DNA of 64,000 bases, taken from positions 86,356,364-86,420,363 of the forward strand of contig NC_067196.1 in the NCBI RefSeq assembly GCF_000699445.3. Direction: 5' to 3'. Under the pieces are notes generated by a model. The model was not told where the DNA came from. It made no database searches and saw nothing but the letters and a program-made list of their open reading frames with translations. Origin of the DNA: Schistosoma haematobium. Lineage: Eukaryota > Platyhelminthes > Trematoda > Strigeidida > Schistosomatidae. Shown here one piece after another: positions 1 through 11,589 of this stretch (the stretch's first letter is position 1; each line of letters opens with the position of its first letter). The position numbers and the translations under genes were made by a program.

Positions 1-477
1 GGTTACTAAGACCACCCTTGACCCAATTTCCTTTTCAGGTACCTCTAGAGGAACCTTTTCACGGTGTGGGCAACGAGGAATTGATAACTTCCTTATACCT
101 CTAACAGCACTCAAGATCACTGTATTCATAATCACCCTCTTTCTCTTGACTGTAATTTTAATTGTGTTAATCAATTATATTCCATTTCATAGATTTGCAT
201 TATATACTTGTTAGATCATGTGGAAGAAATCAATGTCTATCTTTTGTTTCTCTTAGATGGTTACTAGTTACTAGCAAGAAAAGTTAGCATACAAATCTAT
301 CTTAATATAGTGGAATTGATTTCAAAGATATGTTGTATTGAAAAAAGATGGGATGAATGTTTTAAAGCTGTTTTTTCTTGGTTACGTTAATAACTAAGAT
401 TTTTTCTCTCTTAAATATAAGTCAATAAAACAAGGAACACAAGACAGACAATAGAAATCAACGATAGACATTGTCAC
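1..477. other. AT-rich stretch without recognised feature
   Basis: No ORF of note and no repeat shared with the rest of the window was recognised. The first 110 bases have a higher GC content and include an acceptor-like pyrimidine tract followed by AG near position 38, but the plus-strand reading frame after it closes after about 22 codons, so I do not call an exon. Confidence 0.3.
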
Positions 478-643
478 AGGTTGAAATCATGAGTCGATTG
501 AAGCTAGACCACCATTGAAAACCTGGAAGCACTGGACGGCCGTTTCGTCCTAGTATGGGACTCCACAGCAGTGCGCACCCACGATCCCGCACCACGCAGG
601 ACTCGAACCCAGGACCTACTGGCTTCGCACGGTGGCGCAACTT
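478..643 (-). repeat. F2 hammerhead SINE, left half of inverted pair
   Basis: Minus-strand copy of the F2 family: tail, hammerhead region and tRNA-like B box, truncated inside the head. Its hammerhead core reads CTGTGGA instead of CTGAGGA, so an invariant core A is lost and the ribozyme should be dead. Bases 484-628 are almost the reverse complement of 717-862, giving two arms of about 145 bp around an 88-bp spacer. Confidence 0.8.
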
Positions 644-868
644 CGTGGATTGGTTGAAGTTAGACATTAACACCGTTGGATGCCGGCTCAGTGGTCTAGT
701 GGTTAAGTGCTCGCGCGCGAAGCCAGTAGGTCCTGGGTTCGGGCCCCGCGTGGTGCGGGATCGTGGATGTGCACTGCTGAGGAGTCCCATACTAGGACGA
801 AACGGCCGTCCAGTGCTTCCAGGTTTTCAATGGTGGTCTAGCTTCAATCGACTCATGATTTCGATCTG
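644..868 (+). repeat. F2 hammerhead SINE, right half of inverted pair
   Basis: Plus-strand F2 copy. In order: a short leader, a tRNA-like head with A-box-like (TGGTCTAGTGG) and B-box-like (GGTTCGGGCC) segments, a hammerhead core, and a conserved tail that ends near GACTCATGATTTC. F2 is a short non-autonomous repeat probably transcribed by RNA polymerase III and copied by a retrotransposon's reverse transcriptase; this mode of spread is inferred. Confidence 0.8.
771..816 (+). ncRNA. Hammerhead ribozyme, F2 type, intact core
   Basis: Stem I is GCACTG/CAGTGC (6 bp). The core is CTGAGGA, stem II is GTCC/GGAC closed by a 7-nt loop, then GAAA, a very short stem III within the self-complementary octamer ACGGCCGT, and cleavage expected after GTC. 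All invariant hammerhead positions are present; position 7, which is free to vary, is G. The layout (open stem I, 2-bp stem III) matches the Smα hammerhead known from schistosomes. Self-cleavage is inferred from sequence. Confidence 0.75.
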
Positions 869-1074
869 TGAAATTTCTAAAACTCTACACAAAACCCATT
901 CTGATGATAGACATTGTATTTCATTAAACGTTAATTGCACTAGCTTTTAGTAAACAGATTATACTACTTCATCAAAATTTTGAAAATATACGTTTCTCGA
1001 TAGTGTACTAAGATTTGACTTCAGTAAAAGTGACAGTTTAAGAAAAAATGAATTTAATAATTTTATCTTAACAG

Positions 1075-1470
1075 TTGAATTCACGAGTCAATCTTAGCTA
1101 GATTACCATTGAAAATACGGAAGAATTGGATGACCGTTTCACTATAGTGAAGAACTCCACAGGAGTGAGGATCCACAATTCCGTATAGGGGACTTTTAAA
1201 AAAAGGAACTTCGCTCTAGCGCGCAAACGCTTAACTTGTAGACCACTGAGTCGGCATCCAACTGTGTTAACGACTAGCTTCAATTGATTCATGATCTTCA
1301 GCAACCCATCATTCATTATATGAGGTGGACAAGTGTCTCACAATAGACACAGATTGGAACCCATTGGTCATAGCTTCTCACTAGAGCTTGAGGAGGTACA
1401 TCTTGAAGCTAGTCACTAATGAGCACATGATTATTGTGGAGATTGTAGTATTTTAACAGCTGACAACTTC
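1075..1470 (-). repeat. F2 hammerhead SINE, degenerate full unit plus start of the next
   Basis: A degenerate minus-strand F2 copy including the 5' region seen in full units (CACTAGAGCTTGAGGAGGTA and what follows). Immediately beyond its 5' end at about 1430-1465 comes tail sequence (TTGTGGAGATTGTAGTATTT) of another minus unit. This is a tail-to-head junction, so the locus was once a tandem dimer. The hammerhead core is badly eroded. Confidence 0.65.
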
Positions 1471-2384
1471 ATTAATTAACCGACCACTCTAACAATTAAC
1501 AAACATTTGAATAAAATAATTGTAACAGAACAATATAGATTCATTTTATTTCGTCGGTTCTCTTTCATCCCACACTAACCATTATCATTAAAATTCATAA
1601 AGTGAACCAATTGTATGAAATAAGTACCTGGTAACTAGAATAGAATTTTAATTTAGAATGAATTCTAAATGAATATTTAAATGAACAGAGAAACAAGAAG
1701 CCTTGACAAACTACGGAAGTTAATTATGGAGGACGTTATTTCATTTAATTCAAAGCTTGTAAAACAGTAACATTTATTTTCTACCTCAATTTATTCTACA
1801 GGTCATAAGCTTTCGTTTGATGTATGATTCACTGCCACAGCCAAACTAGTTCCAAAGCTATTGTAATTTAAACGTATTATTTTGTACTCTATTTTCTACC
1901 CTAAACCCGCAGTTTAGACGGCATTATATTTTCCTAACTGTTTAGGCGTTACGGTCTGATTAGCCATCTATATATTCATGTATCTTTTTTTACACTAATC
2001 TGAATCAGGAACTGAATCAGGATTGGGAATAAATCGAGTAATGATCCAGTTGACTTGTCTTCTCTCTCGCGCGCGCGCGTGCCCGCGTGCTTGTCAGGTG
2101 ATAGAATAGTTTTCGTCCACCTAACCCGAACAGTTAGTTTCACTTCAAACTCACTCAAACTAGCCTTAGGGTTAAGCTAGTTAGTTTTAATATAGATTTA
2201 GACAAGTTTCCTCTGCATAGTGGTAAGTAGACAGATCAAGGACGTAAGAGCTTAAAGTAATGTGATCAAGTAAAATGAGTCTGGTTTATTTGAACCACTT
2301 TTCGATCATTATTAATCATAAAATATTATGTTAACTGAGGAATTAAATTCATTATCGACCAATAAGTGTGATTAGTTTTGTTTT
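1471..2384. other. AT-rich stretch, short CG run
   Basis: No gene or dispersed repeat recognised. A short alternating CG run lies near 2049-2066. Confidence 0.3.
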
Positions 2385-2665
2385 CAAAACAAAACAAACG
2401 CTGGGCGACACGGCATCCAATCCGTCAGGAAGCATCAGTTACTTCAAGATTACAGGTACATCTTGCTAACGATTGCCAAATAGCACGAAACCCGGATCCA
2501 GGGTTTCCTGTTGACTACCTCCAACCACCATCTCATCTCAACATAATGCACGTAATGTCGAGTCACCTAGACTAATGGTCACATTTCAACTTGGTCGATA
2601 GCATTCGATCTTCACTTAGAAGAACTTGATACACATGACATTGATCACCACCCAGTGATTAATCA
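2385..2665 (+). repeat. F3 hammerhead SINE
   Basis: Plus-strand copy of the third tRNA-headed family. The hammerhead at about 2461-2506 has stem II strand GCAC, GAAA and a stem III/cleavage region CCCGGATC followed by CAGGGT, but the core reads CTAACGA, so the invariant G5 is lost. The tail has the family's CTACCTCCAACCACCATCT and ends near the AATCAATTGTG motif also seen at 50851 and about 59660. Confidence 0.75.
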
Positions 2666-3059
2666 ATTGTGAAAACAAAAAAAACTCCCAAATCAGAATT
2701 CATAAATAGTATTTAACCATAAAATATTTAATAAAGGTTGTTCACTATGCATTATTTATCATAAATTGAAAATCATCTGAAAATTCGGCAAGACTTTAGG
2801 AGTATTGATTACTTGTGAAGATTAGGTAGCATTCCACTCCCATAGTTTCAGGTAAAAATAAAATGAATATAGTATGTACCATGGTTACAATTACTGTAAA
2901 AAATATTAAAAGAACATCGAAAAAAAATTTACTTAGGCGTTCATTTCACAAAATAAAACTTGTCATTACTTAATGTTTAGTCCTTCTTATGATCACAGAT
3001 ACTACTGTGATTGCAACTATTTTAAAGTTTTATCAGTGTGAGGTTGTGGATATTTTTAA

Positions 3060-3235
3060 GTGCTTGATTGAGATTAAGAGTTCGTGAACGAGACTGAAGT
3101 TCTTTGGCTCGAATCCCGGTTGCGGGATCGTTGATGCCCACTGTTGAGGAGTCCTATATTAGGACGAAACGGACGTTCAGTGCTTCCAGGTAATCAATGA
3201 TGGTCCAGAATTCATCGATTCATAATCTCAATTAA
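3060..3235 (+). repeat. F2 hammerhead SINE, truncated head
   Basis: Plus-strand F2 copy with B-box-like GGCTCGAATCCC, hammerhead region and tail. The core begins TTGAGGA (C3 changed to T) and the cleavage triplet is GTT; stem II pairing is preserved. Probably inactive. Confidence 0.75.
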
Positions 3236-3764
3236 GAAATGTTTTACCGTTTATTTGGTTAATCTTGTAATATAACGGATAGTTTAAAATATATCCTCTC
3301 CCTGCTATCATGAGACTAATCTTAGTGACTAAGTATATTAGAATTGAGTGAAAGGAAAAGAAATCATATAATTAATAGTAAGTAGGATAAGTGCCTGTTT
3401 GTCCACGCTCAGTTACCGATCACATTATAACCGAATTACCACGCATCAATTTTTTCACTGTGGCGATGTTATTTAGCAACTTTGTCCGATGTTTACAATA
3501 ATTTGATAATGGAATTGTGATTAATAACTTATACGTAAAGTCCTTTGTGTTAGTCACATTCTGTTGATGCATTTTTATACTTAGTCTTATGTAGGTTATG
3601 ACTGGTTAATATACTAGTTAAATAGTGTACACTGTACAGTAATAATGCTCTTGTATTCAACCTATGCATTCTTTCTGAATATTGTTTTTGGGCAACAATA
3701 CAACTGTCAAAATCATATCCACCCAAATAACATCTTACACTAGTTAACATCGATGACACCAAGT
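3236..3764. other. AT-rich stretch without recognised feature
   Basis: Nothing recognised beyond AT-rich sequence. Confidence 0.3.
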
Positions 3765-4012
3765 CTTTCAGAAGGAGTGAACATAAACTCTGAGATGCAG
3801 GTACATTCAGCTGACGAGTTCCGAATTGGACGAAAATGAGCGTCCGGGATTCCACTGATAGCCACTATCCATCTTTTCTTATATTGCTTATGAATTAAGC
3901 CAATATTGAGGCAATCTCTACAGGATGCACATATGCCAATAATAGACTGATCAATTGCAAACCTAAATATCAATTGGAAGATTCAAGTAAACAATACCAA
4001 GTGAATTATCAA
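3765..4012 (+). repeat. F1 (Smα-like) hammerhead SINE
   Basis: Plus-strand copy of the Smα-like family, lacking most of the tRNA-like head. The hammerhead at 3805-3850 has core CTGACGA and GAAA; stem II GTTC/GGAC pairs with one wobble and stem I has one mismatch. The rest of the unit (CACTATCCATCTTTTC through CAATACCAAGTGAATT) is the typical tail. Confidence 0.75.
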
Positions 4013-4074
4013 GAATAATTACCTAGAAATTGAAAAAAATATTTTGTTTGAATATAAATGACAGGATATTTCTA

Positions 4075-4205
4075 GATGGTGGGGAAGGTTTGTAGCTCAG
4101 GTGCATGATTTTGATGGAGTTTTGTTTTCTGAGCTAGATGGTTTGGTCGTGGAGATTTCATCGTTCTCCTGAACGATATCATCAGCATAAACTTCAGGTA
4201 GAAGG
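4075..4205 (-). repeat. 5' fragment of the L2 non-LTR element
   Basis: Matches the leader of the reverse-transcriptase element at 47190-47310 in the same orientation. The same segment recurs in plus orientation at 4280-4380, so the two pieces form an inverted pair about 75 bp apart. Confidence 0.6.
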
Positions 4206-4279
4206 TCAACAAGAACCAATCAACATCGAGGTGTACAGAACAAGTAGCGAAGCACATGTGGAGAAATTCGTACACTTCA

Positions 4280-4380
4280 CTACTATTTGAAGTTTGTGCT
4301 GATGATATCATTCAAGAGAACGATAAAAGCCTGACGACTAAACCATCCAGCTCAGAGAACAAATACTTCATCAAAAAACA
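4280..4380 (+). repeat. 5' fragment of the L2 non-LTR element, inverted copy
   Basis: Reverse complement of the segment at 4075-4205, diverged by several substitutions. Further copies lie at 53045-53165 and, weakly, 60530-60625. Confidence 0.6.
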
Positions 4381-4764
4381 GGATATTTCACATTTTATAA
4401 ATTATAATAAGGAATGGATAACAACTGTAACAGATAAATTCAGAATAAATGAATAAAACCGAAATATCCTCTTGAGAGATTAAATAAACACTGTAACCAT
4501 TTAGTATTGTTAAGTGATATGGGGAGGATGTAGATGAATTTTAAGTAAATATTATGGTAAATTAATATTTAGTTGGGATAATACTGTTTATTCTAGAATG
4601 TAGTACGAGTGAAAGAATAAGATGCTTCCAAATATAAAGAAAAGATTGAAACACTTTTAAAATGTAGATCAAAAAAACCACAAACAATAGATTGGCTAAT
4701 GTAATCAGCAGAAACAGTATCTAGGATTGATTTCGGTGAAATGAAAAATCTTTAGTCCAAGTTA

Positions 4765-5000
4765 TATATAAATTCACTTGGTGTTGTTTGACTTGTATTT
4801 TCTCATTGTTATCTAGGACTGCAATTGGTCAGTCTCATGTGTGCATCCCGTGCGGATCGCCTCGATATAGCCTTTAGTTACGAGCTTTTTAAGCATAGAT
4901 GGATAGTGGCTAGCAGTGTAATCAAATACGTGCGTTTCGTCCTATTCGGCACTCGTCAGCTGGATGTGCCTGCATCCTGGAGTTGATAAAAATTTAATCA
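4765..5000 (-). repeat. F1 (Smα-like) hammerhead SINE
   Basis: Minus-strand Smα-like copy, tail at the left. The hammerhead at 4921-4965 has ATCCAG, core CTGACGA, stem II GTGC/GGAC (one mismatch) and GAAAC, but the 3' strand of stem I is eroded. Confidence 0.75.
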
Positions 5001-5369
5001 GGATCCAAGATTAGATAAAGAAAACAGAAGATAGTCATAATCCTTTGTTTGTTTTCACTTCAATTACCGTAGTTATTAGTAAATATGTTAATCTTAACAT
5101 TTTAACCATGTATTATAACCATGTATGATAAGCTTAGAAAAGCGTTTATTTCATAATCACTATATTTTCAGAAAAGATGAACATTTTTCATTTCATTATG
5201 ATAAATTTAATGGCTGATATAACCATGATTATAGCTTAAGTTATTATTGATTCATTGGAGAATAATGGAAATAATCCATATAAATTTAACTTCACACATT
5301 CCACGTTCATATACTCACATATAGATTGTCGGTGGATTCAACATATGATCATAAAAAATGGCATTCGTA

Positions 5370-5628
5370 GCGAGCGGTTCAATTCCTGGAGTGAACATCA
5401 ACTCTAGGCTGCAGTTATATACAGCTGACGAGTCCAAAATAGAACGAAACGTGCGTAAAATTAGATACTACTTCTAGCCACTATCCATCTTTTCTTATGA
5501 TACTTGTGAATGAAGGCAATATCGAAGCAATCCGTACAGGATGCACATATGCTGATAGGAGATGGATCAATTGAAATCCTAAACATCAATGGGAAGATTT
5601 AAACAACCAATACAAAATTGAAATTTTT
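5370..5628 (+). repeat. F1 (Smα-like) hammerhead SINE
   Basis: Plus-strand Smα-like copy. Core CTGACGA at about 5425 with GAAAC is kept, but stem II (GTCC/GAAC) has a mismatch and the 3' half of stem I is lost. The tail is typical of the family. Confidence 0.75.
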
Positions 5629-6795
5629 TTACTTTGACTAGATTAAACTTCTAAAAAGAAGCATACCTTACAATCTAAAGTGATCGTCCAATCAAAAACT
5701 TGAAATAGTCTTAACATCTGAGTATAACATCTCGTATTGATTAACTGAAATTAACTTTATTTCTGCTTTTTCATATACTTAGGTCCATTTCTGGAAGTAT
5801 CGATGATTCATTGCCACTGATTATGGAAAGCCAATGCTTGAGGGTTCTTTCTATCACGTCCACAATCCTTTGAATCATTTCCAAAAAACAATTCTTATAT
5901 TTCAAATTCTATAATCAGTTATGAATTTTACAGGTAAAAGTAAACTACTTTATTTTCAAAAGTAGCAGGTTAATGAAGATGGCTAAATAATGATGATCTG
6001 TTTCCATGTGATCAATATCAAGAGAGACTTACTGTTATCATAGCTAGATACTGTGATCTGTAGTGCAAACCAAAACGAAATTCCTTATACCAGTTACACT
6101 GGATTAAGACAGCACAGTACTATAAGTTAACTAAAACTAAAAATCTGAATTATTGCATATTTGCTCGGTGATTGGATGTTAATTTTGTCATGGTAAAATC
6201 CTAGTGTTTTAGGTTGACTATGATATAGAGCGGTAGATGACCGCTACTGTGGAGTTCTAAGACAAAAATTGTTCTTCAGTCAATCTAATGTAAACATTAA
6301 TCTGTTTCTATATACTTTGATCAACAGTAAAACATATAATTCATTGAATAAATGCATAAGATACTATGATATCCACTAGATAATGGTTGTATGAGTCTCT
6401 TTATCAATACACATCTGTAAGCCCAGTATAAATCGATCCAAAAACAGACTGATTTGTTACCGCTAGCAAATAACTGTCTAAAGTTCCTCCCACTTAAACC
6501 CTAATAATCATAAATAAATTTCTAGAACGTAGAGGAACTGGTCACTAGTGATCACTGGACTATAATTTGATTGATAGGTTAATGGAGATTTGTTTTTTTT
6601 TTCATTTTAATTGACTAATCTATTGTTGGATTTTACTTACATGTGAATGTAAGGGACTTTATGAGTCTAGTTACTCAAACTTTAATCTTTCAATCCTTCA
6701 AACTGTATATCCTTATAAGATATCTTCATAAGAAATAAATTAAAGTTCACTTTAGCTATAAATATAATCATTTAAACAGTATGACGTTGTAGTGT
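5629..6795. other. AT-rich stretch without recognised feature
   Basis: No ORF, exon or shared repeat recognised in these 1.2 kb. Confidence 0.3.
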
Positions 6796-7255
6796 TGGTT
6801 ACTATGTTAAAACCATATAGCTTATTCTAGCTTCTGGAGAGGCCAATACATGTATTCTTCTTGAATCATGGTTTGACCTTGGTAATTATTCATTCATCAA
6901 CCCTGACTAGTTTTATATGAGTGTATGCGTGTGTACATCTTATCCTATTCATCACATAGCATAATTTTGTGTGACAATAAATATTGATTAACACTTAGTC
7001 AAATGAGAGTTGGCTCAAATGCCTTCTCCACTGCGCGTCATTTTGTTTCACTCCCTTCTATTCGATTCGTCCCTCTGATTGTCTGTCCAGATCAATGAAT
7101 GTACAAAATATACATATTCGAAATACCTCCTCGTATTTGGCTTATTTAATTCCGTTATTCACCAACGCGATTTAAGTCGATAAAATATACGAGGATAGCC
7201 GACATGTATATTTCGATGACAATCAGCATGCAATCCAATTGGAGTCAGATAACGG
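6796..7255 (+). mobile_element. LTR-like repeat family A, solo copy
   Basis: Member of a family also found at 20103-20562, 25388-27030 and throughout 35730-39390. Shared landmarks: a TATA-like ACAATAAATATTGATTAA region, a GCGCGTCATTTTGTTTCACT stretch, and an end near TTGGAGTCAGATAACG. TG start, TATA box and mid-element A/T signal suggest a solo LTR, but no internal coding region is attached. Confidence 0.5.
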
Positions 7256-7699
7256 GTCACTCAAATGGTGAGCCCATCGTGCTATCTAATTGACGTCAAA
7301 ATGAAGGACCACTAAAAAGTGTTTTGCAAATACTTCTTGTATTTTCTCTTATAAGCAGTGACACTGATTCTATATATAAACCAACTATTCATATTTTATT
7401 TTCATTCAGCTTTTAGTATGATTCTATCTCAGATACGTTTATCTAGATTTTCAATTATTTCCTGCTAGAAAAAAGAAGCAAATGGGTATATATATAGTGC
7501 ATAAGTAACTTAAACACATGTCAACATGGAAAAGGGAACAGAATTATTGAATATTTAAAATGTCATTTCAGAAATTGGTGCAAAAATACTTAGAAATGCA
7601 GTTATTTAAACACATGTGGAAACAAAATTACAATTTATAAACAAGCATTGATTGATTTCAACAACACTAACGTTGCAATTAAGAAAATATGTGATATAT
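7256..7699. other. AT-rich stretch without recognised feature
   Basis: Nothing recognised. Confidence 0.3.
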
Positions 7700-7845
7700 A
7701 TTTAACAGATATGAAAAGGATGGATAGCAACAGGGAAGAACAAGAAAGGACTGCCCAGGACAGAGTTGGATGGAGAGTGCTGATGGGCGGCCTATGATGC
7801 TCCGCGATGGGTAACTGGCGTAAGTAAGAATGTAAGTAGGCTTAC
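7700..7845 (+). mobile_element. L2 non-LTR retrotransposon, 3' end
   Basis: Matches the last about 140 bases of the elements at 41035-41340 (+) and 45465-47310 (-), including the conserved AGATATGAAAAGGATG and the terminal GTAAGTA repeats. Severely 5'-truncated, as is usual for non-LTR elements. The end is followed directly by an AT microsatellite. Confidence 0.65.
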
Positions 7846-7847
7846 AA

Positions 7848-7850
<3 letters not shown>

Positions 7851-7889
<39 letters not shown>
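7851..7889. repeat. (AT)n microsatellite
   Basis: About 19 uninterrupted AT units adjoining the 3' end of the L2 fragment. Confidence 0.95.
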
Positions 7890-7891
<2 letters not shown>

Positions 7892-8200
7892 GTTCGGTTT
7901 TCTCCGTCTACAAGAATGGGATGCTTATTTGCCTTAGACGAATATCTACACCAGATTCTCACCTAGTGTCTATTCTACAGGTCTTCAACATAACTCAGAT
8001 CAACAACACGTGATTAACCTGACTACAATGTAAATGTATACTTCCGTAGCAAAAACTAGCAACATTCCTACACAATCTAACAACAATCAGTAATGATAAC
8101 AAGTATAGTAGAATATGCAACTCATCTAACGCCAGTTAGACTATCTACAAATCTGACTAAACAAACAACCAATCATTATCATCCTTGTCCACACATCAAT
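7890..8200 (+). repeat. Dispersed repeat R7
   Basis: About 300 bp shared with 15085-15380 in the same orientation, for example the stretch around CGAATATCTACACCAGATTC and CAACTCATCTAACGCCA. No coding capacity and no terminal repeats seen; type unknown. Confidence 0.6.
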
Positions 8201-8554
8201 ATATATATATACGTATTAGTATACTGTCGACACTGCTATAGCTTCAAAATCCTTCCAAGTCATCAAAATGTTTGGCTTCTTTTATTAGTACTGTTAAAAA
8301 ATAATACACTCTCTTTTCTAACATAAATATAATCAATTCTTTAAGGCATTGTGACAAAATAAATTGTTAAAGGATTACACTAAACATAACCATAACGTTT
8401 TATACTTTCTGGAACAATTCAAATAGTACAAATGGTCGTATCTCGTACAGAATGACACTTAGAATATATAATAATCTATAGTTTCCAAATAACAGACATA
8501 TAAAGATTTAAAGTATTTAAAGTAGTAAACTTTCAACGACTGACTTAAAACAAT

Positions 8555-8960
8555 CCTAAACTTGTTCTACCCAGTCTGAGTTCGATCACAATCTCAAGGC
8601 TTTGGTGTACGATACAGAGTTAACTCAGGGTGAATCGTTCTTCAGTGTTTCTTGATTGTTTATAGTTATCTAGCTGGTATTGTAACGAACGAGAACTCAG
8701 GTGAAAACAATCAGTTTATCCTCTAATGTAAAGTTACAGAGTTCTTTGGTAAAATATGAAAACAATACATTAAATACTTCATTTGTGAATCTTCCATCAA
8801 TTGTGTTTTACATCCTTGATTATTCTTCCACTTCTCAGTTACTTTCTGTTTTCTTTAATCCGATCTTCTTAGCCTTTTACTGCTAGCCATTCAACTTTCG
8901 ATTAATGTTTCATACTACTTATTTCTGTCAAAATAAGTAGCATACACTATGTATTAGCCT
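8555..8960 (-). repeat. Palindrome-ended repeat family N
   Basis: Minus-strand copy of a family also at 28560-28760, 54090-54395, 62400-62710 and 63473-63745. One end is a palindrome built on CTACTTAT..ATAAGTAG. No ORF. It could be a MITE or a tail fragment of a larger element. Confidence 0.55.
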
Positions 8961-9369
8961 TTTAGTAAAGTTACATTTTGACAATATAAAGCCTGTGTAA
9001 AACTGCCCTAATAAATAATCGGAATGTGTTCACTAGTGATAAGTTAAAACAAAGGATTCCATAAATTTTTAGTTAAAAATCATAACCTGGAGGGTCTAAC
9101 TGTGATAGTAACTAAGTTCATGAATTCAATCGCTTATGATGTTGTCGGTTTCTACTTAAGAGTAGATCGAATCAATTTGAATGGTTCATTAAATTTTAAA
9201 GAGTTTTAGAATTTCTGTTATTTCGTGATGAAAATAATTATACGATGTATAATTATTTGCAGCAAATTGCTGTACATTTTATCGATAACAAAAGTTCACT
9301 CATTAACTTTATTATTTCCTTCATTGTTACGTAAAGTTCAGTTTTTGCTAAACATTTAACATCAGAGGG

Positions 9370-9665
9370 GGTTTTGTGGAGATTGTACTAATTTCAATAG
9401 TTGAGATCATGAGTCAATTGAAGTTAGACCACCATGGAAAACCTAGAAGCACTGGATGGCCGTTTCGTCCTATTGTGGGACTCCTCAGCAGCGCGCATCC
9501 ACGAATCCAGGACCCATCAGTCTCGCACACGAGCCCTGAACCACTAGACCAGCGAGCCGGCATCCAGTGGAGTCGCACAATAAAATGAAACGGCTATCCA
9601 GTGCTTCCAGGTTTTTCATGGTGGTCCAGCTTCAATTGACTCATGATCTCAACTATTAAATGTTT
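9370..9665. repeat. F2 hammerhead SINE, head-to-head inverted pair
   Basis: A minus copy (9370-9545) followed by a truncated plus copy (9546-9665). The minus hammerhead has CTGAGGA, stem II GTCC/GGAC and stem I GCGCTG/CAGTGC (one G-T wobble), but stem III carries a C-A mismatch (ACGGCCAT). The plus copy keeps only GAAAC and the 3' part. Confidence 0.7.
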
Positions 9666-9714
9666 TAATATTTATTTATTTCATTTGTCCATAGTCTAAA
9701 TAACGATAAATATA

Positions 9715-10155
9715 AGTTAGACCATCATTGGAAACCAGTAAGACTTGAACAGCTGTTTCATTCTTTTACGAGACTCCCAAGAATTGCATATACACAACCC
9801 TGAAAACAGTGGCCGAATCCAGGATCTTCTGTATTGTTAGCTGACGGTTAAACTATAGACCATTGAGAAGAAATCCAAAAATGTAAATGTTTAATCAGTT
9901 TGTGGTGTTGCCCGGACATCTTTTGTTGAGTCCAGTGGACTACTATTTCAAATTCTACATAGTCGAACTCTACAAATCATATTTTCTCACCAGGTCTTCT
10001 GGAACTGTAATTTGAAGTTAATCACTAGTGAGCATAGGACTATCATAGATACATGAATTTTGTAAAGACTGTGTACTGTACAAGGACGAAATAACTGTCC
10101 GATTCTCCCTGGTCTTCAATGGTGGTTTAACTAAGAATAACTGCTGAGATAAAAT
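9715..10155. repeat. F2 SINE fragments, degenerate inverted pair
   Basis: Minus-oriented tail and core fragments at 9715-9870 and a plus-oriented tail at about 10075-10150, with recognisable GGACGAAA and GGTCTTCAATGGTGGTTTA. Highly diverged. Confidence 0.45.
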
Positions 10156-11589
10156 TACAAAACCTTAATAGTCCTCACAAAACTACTTCATTTATAATAT
10201 TCCGTCTTTTATCACACTTTGTTTTCAAATTCATTAAACTCTTGTTTAACAATATAATCTCATTAAAATTACATTTTTGTGTTTTACGCATATACTGTAT
10301 ACCAAATATATACAGAAGCAATGCATATACAATGGCAGCTGATTGGCGGCGTGTAAAAATAGTATCCAGTCAGTTTGTAAGATTAAATTTTATACTTTCA
10401 CATTAAAAAATGAATTCAGTAAAATAAATAGTGAAGATTAAGAAGCATTGGATAGCTTTGTTTAGTACAGGCCATCACAATAATACTTATGTATCATACA
10501 GGAACTTTAGTCTAAATGACAGATACTTGATAAATTCAGACTATTGAATTGATTACAATTGGTTTACATTTTCATATTTATCGAATTCATAGTATTATAC
10601 AACTATCATCCGTTACGACTGATGTTAACTAACTTCATCTTGATATAGTTATCTCAAAAAGTATACTTCAATACACTTTTATTACATGTCTGTGAATCAA
10701 TTATTTAGGTGTGGAATGATGTAAATGTCAGTTACTATAAAAACATCAATAGGTGTACAGAAGTCACTCAAAATTGATCATAAGGTTAACGACTGATAAG
10801 TTAAATAACCGGATATTCTAAAGAGAGACAAGAAAGGTGAGATTAAACTATACGAAGTACAAAAATCCTCATTTACTGAGAGAGTAAAAAACAATTACAT
10901 TTGGAATACACATGAATGATTTAACTTTGCTTAGTTCGACAGTCAGTGAATTATTCATCCATTCAACCAGTAGTCAGTCAGCCAGCTACAACGTAGGACC
11001 AGGCAAATAACAAACGTTTATACTATCAAAAATAATTAAACTTAACAGCTCTAATTTCTTCAAGATATATTCATAAACTCCGACACGAGTAACATTCCAG
11101 CCATTATGTTAGATAATCTTTAAAACGTTTAAATAAACAGATAGATATAATTAAAAGCAACTTGAGACAAATCTTGTTCACTTGGAAACCGTCAATTTTT
11201 ATGACACATAGTAACTAACTAAGTATCTGAATTGAACTCCCAATAGTATACAAATGAAAATCAATCTTCAAATACATTTTTTTTATATTCTTGAAAACAA
11301 GTCATCAGAAAATAGTATTTCTGTGTAGAAACAACCCTTTTTAGATCATTATTGTCTTGTTGTACATATTAATGAACATTAGTTGAATGCGTCATGAACA
11401 ATAAGGTTTATTCAAAATAATTAGGTATTTTACAACCACATCTACACAGCTTGTGAGTTTTTTTGAAGTACTTTCAACTAAACCTGTTTTAACTTTTGTT
11501 AAATATACGTCATTCAAGCCCAAAGACTACCCGGTTTTTGTATTCTTATTATTACATAAATATCTTAAGTTTGGTTGAATAAATTCAAA
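10156..11589. other. AT-rich stretch without recognised feature
   Basis: 1.4 kb of AT-rich DNA in which I recognise no gene or shared repeat. Confidence 0.3.

Noticed and set aside
458..950. Overlapping ORFs of 110 and 131 codons on opposite strands
   Set aside because: They lie on an inverted pair of F2 repeats; the same peptide reappears wherever F2 occurs (for example 30334-30552, 33354-33542, 53854-54054).
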